Assembly (NCBI GenBank): GCA_964403185.1
Contig: CAYOFK010000102.1
Span: 1 to 10,952 of the forward strand
Source: CAYOFK01 sp964403185
GTDB taxonomy: Bacteria > Bacteroidota > Bacteroidia > Bacteroidales > VadinHA17
Direction: 5' to 3'
Length of the DNA stretch: 10,952 bases
Below, one piece after another: positions 1 through 5,627 of this stretch. The stretch's first letter is position 1; each line of letters opens with the position of its first letter. The notes under the pieces were generated by a model. The model had not been told where the DNA came from. It made no database searches and saw nothing but the letters and a program-made list of their open reading frames with translations. The translations under genes and the position numbers were made by a program.

Positions 1-1373
1 AAGAGATTGTGGCCTACATGAAAAAATTTGGTAAAGACCTGGGCCTGGATACCATTGTGGATGACGTAGATAATGTCATCATCAAAAAACCGGCCACTCC
101 CGGTTTGGAGAACCGCAAAACAGTGGTTTTACAGGGCCATCTGGATATGGTGCCTCAAAAGAATTCCGATACCAGGCACGATTTCGGAAAAGATCCGATC
201 GAAGCCTTTGTTGACGGGGAATGGGTGACGGCTAACGGTACCACCCTGGGGGCGGATAACGGAATCGGAGTCGCCGCCGCCATGGCTGTCCTTGAGTCCA
301 AAGACCTGAAGCACGGGCCAATTGAATGTCTTTTTACGGTGGATGAGGAAACCGGAATGACCGGTGCTTTCGGGTTGAAACCCGGGTTGCTCAACGCCGA
401 TATCCTGATCAATATGGATTCGGAAGATGAGGGTGAATTGTATGTGGGTTGTGCCGGGGGCACCAATGCCAATATTATCTTTGATTACAGACGGGAGGCA
501 TCGCCTGCCGGTCACATTGGATTGAAGCTGTCGCTCACCGGATTAAAGGGCGGCCACTCAGGGATTGACATCCCCTTATATAAAGGAAATTCCAATAAGC
601 TTTTGAACCGTTTTCTGTGGTATGGCATACGGAATCACAAAATGCGTCTGGCATCTGTTGAAGGCGGTAATCTGAGAAATGCCATTCCAAGGGAATCCTT
701 CGCAGTGGTGACTGTTCCTGAGTCAGAAAAAGCGTCTGTTCTTGAATGGGTTGAAAAAATGGAGGGCGTTTTTAAAGATGAATATGCAAGCATCGAACCG
801 GAACTGAAGTTTGAAGCCAAAGAGGTCATCCTTCCCGATTTTGTAATTGAAAAAGAAACTGCCGAAGCTGTGATACATGGCGTTTATGCCGCACCTAACA
901 ATGTTATACGCATGAGCAGTGACATGGAGGGATTGGTGGAAACTTCCACCAATCTGGCTGTATTCAAATCGCACGAAAATCATATCGAGGTTCTTTGCCT
1001 TTTGAGGAGTTCGGTGGCCACAGCCATGGATGACCTGAAAAATCACTTCAGGTCTGTTTTTGAACCGCTTGGGGCCAAAGTGGAGTTTGACGGAGAATAC
1101 CCGGGCTGGAAACCGAATCTGGAGTCGTCCATTCTTAAGACCATGCAGAAGGTATATAATGACAAGTTTGGAAAGATCCCCGAGATCAAGGCCATTCATG
1201 CTGGTCTGGAATGTGGTTTACTGGGTGGTGTATATCCCGGACTGGATATGATCTCTTTTGGTCCGACCATACGTTTCCCTCACTCCCCGGATGAGAAAGT
1301 GCATATTGATACCGTTAAAAAATTCTGGGAGTTCCTGGCATATACGCTTGAGGAAATACCGGACAGGGAATAG
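1..1373 (+). CDS. pepD: Cytosol nonspecific dipeptidase PepD (M20C), 5' end missing
   Basis: Cytoplasmic zinc aminopeptidase that splits a broad range of dipeptides (aminoacyl-histidine dipeptidase). The frame is open from the window edge (codons from base 3; 456 residues seen), so the GTG at 9 is internal and not the start. Numbering that GTG as residue 1, the metal-site residues are H44 and D46 (GHLDMV), D83 (GADNG), E113/E114 (DEETG), D137 (NMDSED) and H425 (FPHSPDE). As I recall the E. coli PepD ligands (H80, D119, E150, D173, H461), each lies a constant 36 residues further on, so about 34 N-terminal residues are outside the window and the full protein would be about 490 aa, the usual size. 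GGHSGIDI marks the dimerisation/lid region. It supplies free amino acids from dipeptides. The next gene on the same strand starts 382 nt downstream behind its own candidate promoter, so co-transcription is doubtful. Confidence 0.95.
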   Translation, partial: EIVAYMKKFGKDLGLDTIVDDVDNVIIKKPATPGLENRKTVVLQGHLDMVPQKNSDTRHDFGKDPIEAFVDGEWVTANGTTLGADNGIGVAAAMAVLESKDLKHGPIECLFTVDEETGMTGAFGLKPGLLNADILINMDSEDEGELYVGCAGGTNANIIFDYRREASPAGHIGLKLSLTGLKGGHSGIDIPLYKGNSNKLLNRFLWYGIRNHKMRLASVEGGNLRNAIPRESFAVVTVPESEKASVLEWVEKMEGVFKDEYASIEPELKFEAKEVILPDFVIEKETAEAVIHGVYAAPNNVIRMSSDMEGLVETSTNLAVFKSHENHIEVLCLLRSSVATAMDDLKNHFRSVFEPLGAKVEFDGEYPGWKPNLESSILKTMQKVYNDKFGKIPEIKAIHAGLECGLLGGVYPGLDMISFGPTIRFPHSPDEKVHIDTVKKFWEFLAYTLEEIPDRE

Positions 1374-1386
1374 CGATTATTTTTTC

Positions 1387-1441
1387 GACACTGCCAGCCT
1401 TGCCTGCCCCAAAGGGATGGCTTTACCGCCGGCAGACAGGG
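1387..1441 (-). repeat. Degenerate dispersed repeat, copy A (inverted relative to copy B)
   Basis: Read on the minus strand, this 55-nt segment begins CCCTGTCTGCCGGC (1441-1428) and ends GGCTGGCAGTGTC (1399-1387). The same two blocks, with one mismatch each, occur at 2612-2644 on the plus strand, where the middle is almost wholly deleted. It starts 13 nt after the pepD stop codon and has no convincing reading frame of its own. I infer a small non-coding interspersed repeat. Its wider copy number cannot be judged from this window. Confidence 0.55.
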
Positions 1442-1492
1442 ATCGGGGATCCATTTGACTTCCAGGCTGATATCCTGGATTCCCTCTTGTAA

Positions 1493-1525
1493 AACCGCTA
1501 AGCGCTTCTAAAGCGCTAAGCGGTT
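1493..1525. repeat. Long intergenic palindrome, copy 1
   Basis: Left arm AACCGCTAAGCGCTT (1493-1507), 3-nt loop CTA, right arm AAGCGCTAAGCGGTT (1511-1525). The arms pair except for one A/A mismatch, because both carry GCTAAGCG. The same core recurs at 5111-5145 and 9102-9132. It lies about 120 nt after pepD with no T-tract on either side, so a classical intrinsic terminator is not evident, though the hairpin could end or stabilise the pepD transcript. Confidence 0.85.
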
Positions 1526-1559
1526 CATCCACTTAGTCTTCTTCGTAATCGTCCGACGA

Positions 1560-1592
1560 ATTGTTATAGTTGTGGAGGATTTTGTATATTTG
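1560..1592 (+). promoter_or_regulatory. Candidate Bacteroidetes-type promoter for the hypE-hypD pair
   Basis: The -7 box TATATTTG (1585-1592) fits the Bacteroidetes consensus TAnnTTTG exactly. ATTG (1560-1563) sits 21 nt upstream, at the spacing expected for the -33 TTTG box. Transcription would start near 1597-1600, giving a leader of about 155 nt before the activase ATG at 1756. This is consensus matching only. Confidence 0.55.
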
Positions 1593-1755
1593 TACATCAT
1601 GTATCGCTCTGATATACATATCAAAAAGTACGGCAAGATCTTTATCCATCATCTTTATGAATGCTGGATATTCTATGATCAATGCGATTGATTCTCTCCT
1701 GACTGTCCCATTTCTTTTATCTTTTATCTTTAATTATTTTTCCTGAATCCTGTTT
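1593..1755 (+). other. Putative 5' leader of the activase gene
   Basis: Stretch between the candidate promoter and the activase start. It contains a weak hairpin (ATGTAT 1599-1604 with ATACAT 1614-1619), a 30-codon ORF (ATG 1599 to TGA 1691) without recognisable similarity, and a pyrimidine-rich tract around 1706-1742 with two TTTTATC units. No riboswitch class is recognisable and no Shine-Dalgarno site precedes ATG 1756. The rest of the 1374-1559 gap holds only the two repeats listed separately. Confidence 0.3.
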
Positions 1756-2553
1756 ATGCAAGGATTGATTTTTGACATAAAACGGTTTGCCATTCACGAC
1801 GGTCCGGGCATCAGAACGACCATTTTCTTCAAGGGGTGCCCCCTTGAATGCTGGTGGTGCCATAATCCCGAGAGCCGGAATCCTGAACAGGAGACCGTTA
1901 TAAGAGAACATAAACTCAATGGAGAGGTCTTTGAGATCAGAGAAGTGACAGGCCGGCGGATGAGTGTCAGTGAAGTGCTCAGGGAAATTGAAAAAGAGCG
2001 CATGTTCATGGATGAATCGGGTGGCGGGGTGACATTGTCCGGCGGGGAACCTTTGATGCAACCTGCGTTTTGCCTTGCCCTGCTCAGGGAATGCAGGAGT
2101 GCAGGCATCCATACCACCCTGGACACTACAGGTTGTGTTTCCAAAAAGATCATGACGGAAGTAATGGCTTTTGTTGACCTGTTTCTTTACGACCTGAAAC
2201 ACATGCAGGAAAACATCCATAAAAAATATACGGGTGTGGGTAATAAGCTCATCCTGAAAAATCTGAAATTCCTGCATGAGTCCGGCAAAAATATCATTCT
2301 CAGACTGCCTGTGGTCCCGGGAGTGAACGATCAGGAAACGCATATCCGGCAGATCGGAGATTTTCTGAAAGAAGAACTGCCGGGACTGAAAAGATTGGAT
2401 ATGTTGCCCTATCATAAGATTGCAGGGCATAAATACACATCTTTCGGCATCCCGGACAGGATGAAAGAAGCTAAGGAACCGTCAATAAAATACATGAAGG
2501 AACTCAGATTGTATTTTGAGAAGGAAGGGTTTGAGGTTGGTGTTGGAGGGTAG
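1756..2553 (+). CDS. hypE: Glycyl radical enzyme activase (radical SAM, PflA type), partner of HypD
   Basis: Radical SAM enzyme that uses S-adenosylmethionine and a [4Fe-4S] cluster to abstract hydrogen from the C-terminal glycine of its partner, here the dehydratase encoded 130 nt downstream. The 265-aa protein shows the N-terminal DGPGIRTTIFFKGC signature, the cluster motif C28-x3-C32-x2-C35 followed by HNPES, and the SAM-binding GGE motif at 96-98 inside SGGGVTLSGGEP. It ends with VPGVND (near 193-198) and LPYH segments typical of PflA. Only 52 residues separate C35 from S88 and they hold no cysteine, so the eight-Cys ferredoxin insert common in activases of eliminase-type glycyl radical enzymes is absent. 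ATG 1756 is chosen because the family begins about 12 residues before DGPG. The symbol follows the HypD/HypE naming for hydroxyproline dehydratase and is unrelated to hydrogenase maturation hypE. Partner assignment rests on adjacency. Confidence 0.92.
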   Translation: MQGLIFDIKRFAIHDGPGIRTTIFFKGCPLECWWCHNPESRNPEQETVIREHKLNGEVFEIREVTGRRMSVSEVLREIEKERMFMDESGGGVTLSGGEPLMQPAFCLALLRECRSAGIHTTLDTTGCVSKKIMTEVMAFVDLFLYDLKHMQENIHKKYTGVGNKLILKNLKFLHESGKNIILRLPVVPGVNDQETHIRQIGDFLKEELPGLKRLDMLPYHKIAGHKYTSFGIPDRMKEAKEPSIKYMKELRLYFEKEGFEVGVGG

Positions 2554-2611
2554 AGGAGGTGAAGGTTTCATGTTCCAGGGGATTGGAGACCTTCCGGTGT
2601 CCTGGAGGGGG

Positions 2612-2644
2612 CCCTGCCTGCCTGCCGGCACGGCTGGAAGTGTC
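2612..2644 (+). repeat. Degenerate dispersed repeat, copy B (internally deleted)
   Basis: CCCTGCCTGCCTGCCGGC (2612-2629) followed after two bases by GGCTGGAAGTGTC (2632-2644). These match the two ends of copy A (1387-1441, opposite strand) with one mismatch each, but the roughly 28-nt middle of copy A is missing. It lies in the gap between activase and dehydratase. Being repeat DNA, it argues that the open frame upstream of ATG 2684 is not real protein. Confidence 0.5.
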
Positions 2645-2683
2645 AAAGCAATGGGGGGAAATTGTAAAATTAAAGCTGCAGTA

Positions 2684-5047
2684 ATGAATAAACGTGTTGA
2701 AAAATTAAGAAACCAAAGTATTAATGCGGTGAACCGCATTTCAGCGGAGCGTGGCTTGCTGGTAACGGAATTCTACAAAAGCGACCATTCGGCAGGGGTT
2801 TCCATACCTGTACGCCGGGCCCTTGCCCTGGAGTACATTCTGAAGCATAAGCATATTTGCATCAATGACGGAGAACTGATTACCGGGGAACGGGGTCCCG
2901 CTCCTAAAGCAACCCCAACCTATCCTGAGATCACATTACATTCCTTAAAGGACCTGGAAATACTGGATGCCCGGAATAAGGTGTTTTACAGGGTGGATGC
3001 GGCAACCAGGAAAGCTTATAAAGAGGTGATCATTCCATTCTGGACCGGTAAGACAAACAGGGATCTTATCATGAATGCCCTTCCGGGCGAATGGCATGAG
3101 GCATTTAAAGCCGGAGTATTTACAGAATTTCAGGAGCAGCGGGCCCCGGGGCATACCGTACTGGATGACAAGATATATAAAAAAGGAATGCTCGGATTTA
3201 TTAATGATATAGATGAGGCCATTGAAACACTGGATTCTCTTGATGATGCGGGCGCCTGTGAGAAAAGAGAAGCGCTGAAAAGCATGAAAATTGCAGCCCG
3301 TGCTCTGATCATGTATGCAAAAAGAAATGCCGGTGAACTGCTGAAACTTGCGGGTAGGGAGAAGGATGCCGGCAGGAAGAGTGAACTCCTGCACATGGCC
3401 GGGGTATGCAAGCATGTACCTGCACATGCACCGCGGAATTTTCATGAAGCCCTGCAGTATTACTGGTTTGTTCATCTTGGGGTGGTAACTGAGCTCAATA
3501 CCTGGGACTCTTTTAATCCCGGACGGCTAGATCAACACCTGTTTCCCTTTTACAAAAAAGGCATTGAGGAAGGCAGCCTTTCCCGGGAACAGGCCATTGA
3601 ATTATTGCAATGTTTCTGGATCAAGTTTAACAACCACCCGGCCCCGCCAAAGATCGGGGTCACCGCACTTGAAAGCAACACCTATACGGATTTTTGCTTG
3701 ATCAATGTAGGTGGTGTGACCGCCAATGGCTCTGATGCTTCAAATGAACTGAGCTTTATGATCCTTGACGTGGTTGAGGAGATGCGTCTGCTGCAGCCCT
3801 CGTCCATGGTTCAATTGAGTGAGAAAAGTCCGGACCGCCTTATACACCGGGCTGTAAAGATTGCCAAAACGGGATTTGGGCAACCTTCTGTCTTTAATAC
3901 GGATGCCATTGTGCGGGAACTGGTCAGGCAGGGAAAGTCGCTTGAAGATGCACGGAACGGTGGAGCAAGTGGCTGCGTGGAAAGTGGAGCCTTTGGAAAG
4001 GAGGCTTGTTTTCTTACCGGATACTTTAATCTGGTGAAGATCCTGGAGTTGACTTTGAACAATGGTTATGATCCGGTAACCAATAAACAAACAGGCCACA
4101 AGACCGGCGATCCGGTACGGTTTAAATCATTTGATGACCTGCTGCAAGCATTCAATAAGCAACTTGTACATTTTATCAACATAAAGATCGCAGGGAATAA
4201 CGTTATTGAAAAGATCTATGCCTCTAATTTGCCGGCGCCCTTTATGTCAGTATTGATTGATGATTGCATAAAGAACGGAAAAGATTACAATGCCGGAGGC
4301 GCCCGTTACAATACCAGTTATATTCAGGGCGTTGGACTGGGAAGCATAACCGATGCCTTTACCGCTTTGAAATACCATGTGTTTGATAAGAAAGCATATA
4401 CCATGAAGGCCTTTTTGGAAGCCCTGAAGGCGGATTTTATAAATCATGAAAACCTGCAGCATGCCCTGGTCTATCAGACCCCGAAATACGGGAACGATGA
4501 TGATTATGCAGATACTCAGGCCGTACGGGTATTTGAAATGTTCCATGATGCAGTGAATGGCAGGCCGACAGTCCGCGGGGGCAGCTTCAGAATAAACATG
4601 CTGCCTACTACCTCTCACGTGTATTTTGGCAGTGTGACAGGGGCACTCCCCGATGGCCGGAATGCCGGTCAACCCTTATCGGAAGGCATTTCTCCGGTCC
4701 AGGGAGCCGACCGGCAGGGACCAACCTCGGTAATCCGCTCTGCTGCCAGGATCGATCATATAAAAACCGGAGGAACCTTGCTTAACCAAAAGTTTTCACC
4801 CAGGTTCTTTACGGATGAGAAGAGCATTGCCAGGGTGGGCAACCTGGTCCGGGCCTATTTCAAAATGGACGGACACCACATACAGTTTAATGTGGTGGAT
4901 AAAGAAACATTGAAAGATGCCAAAAAACATCCGGAGAAATACCAGGACCTTATTGTACGCGTCGCCGGATACAGTGATTATTTCAACGACCTCGGTGAAG
5001 ACCTGCAGGATGAGATCATAGGCCGCACCGAGCATGAGGAACTTTAG
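2684..5047 (+). CDS. hypD: trans-4-hydroxy-L-proline dehydratase (glycyl radical enzyme)
   Basis: Oxygen-sensitive cytoplasmic enzyme that removes water from trans-4-hydroxy-L-proline, giving (S)-1-pyrroline-5-carboxylate, which P5C reductase can turn into proline. From ATG 2684 it is 787 aa, against 789 as recalled for Clostridioides difficile HypD. The catalytic thiyl motif is GCVE (C431, E433) and the radical glycine is G762 in RVAGYS. There is no Cys-Cys pair, so it is not a true pyruvate formate-lyase. Recalled substrate-site residues of C. difficile HypD (F152, H160, D278, S334, F340, C434, E436, Y450, T645, G765) all have counterparts exactly three positions lower here: F149, H157, D275, S331, F337, C431, E433, Y447, T642, G762. 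That constant offset is the main support for the substrate call. The frame is open upstream to 2516, and an in-frame ATG at 2570 has a strong AGGAGGTGA before it, but that extension overlaps repeat DNA. The symbol is unrelated to hydrogenase maturation hypD. Confidence 0.93.
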   Translation: MNKRVEKLRNQSINAVNRISAERGLLVTEFYKSDHSAGVSIPVRRALALEYILKHKHICINDGELITGERGPAPKATPTYPEITLHSLKDLEILDARNKVFYRVDAATRKAYKEVIIPFWTGKTNRDLIMNALPGEWHEAFKAGVFTEFQEQRAPGHTVLDDKIYKKGMLGFINDIDEAIETLDSLDDAGACEKREALKSMKIAARALIMYAKRNAGELLKLAGREKDAGRKSELLHMAGVCKHVPAHAPRNFHEALQYYWFVHLGVVTELNTWDSFNPGRLDQHLFPFYKKGIEEGSLSREQAIELLQCFWIKFNNHPAPPKIGVTALESNTYTDFCLINVGGVTANGSDASNELSFMILDVVEEMRLLQPSSMVQLSEKSPDRLIHRAVKIAKTGFGQPSVFNTDAIVRELVRQGKSLEDARNGGASGCVESGAFGKEACFLTGYFNLVKILELTLNNGYDPVTNKQTGHKTGDPVRFKSFDDLLQAFNKQLVHFINIKIAGNNVIEKIYASNLPAPFMSVLIDDCIKNGKDYNAGGARYNTSYIQGVGLGSITDAFTALKYHVFDKKAYTMKAFLEALKADFINHENLQHALVYQTPKYGNDDDYADTQAVRVFEMFHDAVNGRPTVRGGSFRINMLPTTSHVYFGSVTGALPDGRNAGQPLSEGISPVQGADRQGPTSVIRSAARIDHIKTGGTLLNQKFSPRFFTDEKSIARVGNLVRAYFKMDGHHIQFNVVDKETLKDAKKHPEKYQDLIVRVAGYSDYFNDLGEDLQDEIIGRTEHEEL

Positions 5048-5110
5048 GTGGATGATCCCTGAATTACGGGCCGTGAAAATGCCAGAGTAATGAATACAAT
5101 CGATTTTGGA

Positions 5111-5145
5111 AAGCCGCTTAGCGCTTTCAAAGCGCTAAGCGGCTT
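5111..5145. repeat. Long intergenic palindrome, copy 2 (perfect)
   Basis: AAGCCGCTTAGCGCTTT (5111-5127), one unpaired C (5128), then AAAGCGCTAAGCGGCTT (5129-5145): two perfect 17-bp arms, 35 bp in all. It lies 63 nt after the hypD stop codon, between convergent genes, and may act as a transcript end for hypD, although no T-run follows. It shares its core with 1493-1525 and 9102-9132. Confidence 0.9.
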
Positions 5146-5347
5146 ATAAATATGCAAAATATAAAAGAATAATTTTCAATTCTATCCGGCATCTTACTGT
5201 TCCGGTCCGTATTTGAACCTGTGCCCTGCACCAACATCTCTCACGGACCGGTTTCCTGGTTGCCCAGGATACCCCGGGCGATGCCATGGGCTAATATATT
5301 ACGCCCCGATTGATGCGGCCATCAATCAGACTCAGGTGCAATCTGTC
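5146..5347. other. Non-coding convergent intergenic stretch with small dyads
   Basis: No supportable gene. It holds several short dyads: CCGGTCCGT (5202-5210) with ACGGACCGG (5243-5251); CCTGG (5255-5259) with CCAGG (5264-5268); the palindromes CCCGGG and CCATGG near 5274-5289; and GATTGATG (5308-5315) with CATCAATC (5320-5327) around a 4-nt loop. The density suggests decayed repeat or structured spacer DNA, but I cannot assign a family. Confidence 0.35.
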
Positions 5348-5376
5348 GGGCTGTCTCAAAAGTCAGATTCCATATC

Positions 5377-5396
5377 ATTCCTGCGAAAGCAGGAAT
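5377..5396. repeat. ATTCC-type hairpin repeat inside the MITE
   Basis: ATTCCTGC, loop GAAA, GCAGGAAT: 8-bp perfect arms closed by a GNRA-type tetraloop. ATTCC-N-GGAAT dyads of this form resemble widespread interspersed repeats such as neisserial dRS3; the kinship is by appearance only. Confidence 0.6.
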
Positions 5397-5426
5397 CCAT
5401 AAAAGCCTGATTTTCACATTACAAAG

Positions 5427-5447
5427 ATTCCGTATCAAGTACGGAAT
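5427..5447. repeat. Second ATTCC-type hairpin repeat inside the MITE
   Basis: ATTCCGTA (5427-5434), loop TCAAG, TACGGAAT (5440-5447). The outer ATTCC/GGAAT pairs equal those of the hairpin at 5377-5396, so the interior looks like two diverged units of one hairpin motif. Confidence 0.55.
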
Positions 5448-5546
5448 GATGCCATTAGGTTGCTTTTGAGACAGCCCCATTAAGGGGGATTGATGAAAGC
5501 GGGCCCCATAATCATACAAGTCAGATAAACTTATGAGGTTATTGGA

Positions 5547-5561
5547 AAACCTCGTAGGTTT
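5547..5561 (-). terminator. Possible terminator of the S9 peptidase transcript
   Basis: On the minus strand AAACCT, loop ACG, AGGTTT forms a 6-bp stem 67 nt past the peptidase stop codon, followed by only one further T. Short AAACCT/AGGTTT hairpins are frequent after Bacteroidetes genes, but the missing U-tract makes this tentative. Confidence 0.35.
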
Positions 5562-5627
5562 CATATTATAAGTTATAGGTTATCTGTAATAGCTATAGCA
5601 CGTATTCCAAGCAATTAAACGATTCGA

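Larger units (their letters stand above)
5348..5477. mobile_element. MITE-like 130-bp element with 15-bp terminal inverted repeats
   Basis: GGGCTGTCTCAAAAG (5348-5362) and its exact reverse complement CTTTTGAGACAGCCC (5463-5477) bound a 100-nt interior that encodes no transposase. Ends of this kind are seen on DDE-type insertion sequences, so I infer a miniature element mobilised in trans; the parent family is not determined. The interior carries two hairpins, listed separately. The direct flanks (TGTC on the left, CATT on the right) do not show a target duplication, so the element may be old or the ends imprecise. Confidence 0.7.

Noticed and set aside
1599..1691. 30-codon ORF in the leader of the activase gene
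   Set aside because: Its ATG coincides with the predicted transcription start, there is no ribosome site, and the product resembles nothing I know.
1717..2430. 237-codon antisense ORF over the activase gene
   Set aside because: It is the opposite-strand shadow of a clear radical SAM coding sequence, and its translation has no domain-like features.
2523..2565. G-quadruplex in the G-rich end of the activase gene
   Set aside because: Most runs are only GG, so any quadruplex would be two-tiered and weak; coding and Shine-Dalgarno-like composition explain the richness.
2516..2683. N-terminal extension of HypD starting at 2516
   Set aside because: It overlaps the end of the activase gene and encodes repeat-derived sequence; the homologue-like start is MNKRVEK at 2684.
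2684..5047. Call as pyruvate formate-lyase
   Set aside because: The active site is GCVE with one cysteine, not the adjacent Cys-Cys of PFL, and the substrate residues match HypD.
5213..5564. Short ORFs on both strands across the MITE (one of 65 and one of 80 codons)
   Set aside because: They run through the inverted repeats and hairpins; the minus-strand reading WIPAFAGM is simply the translated hairpin repeat.
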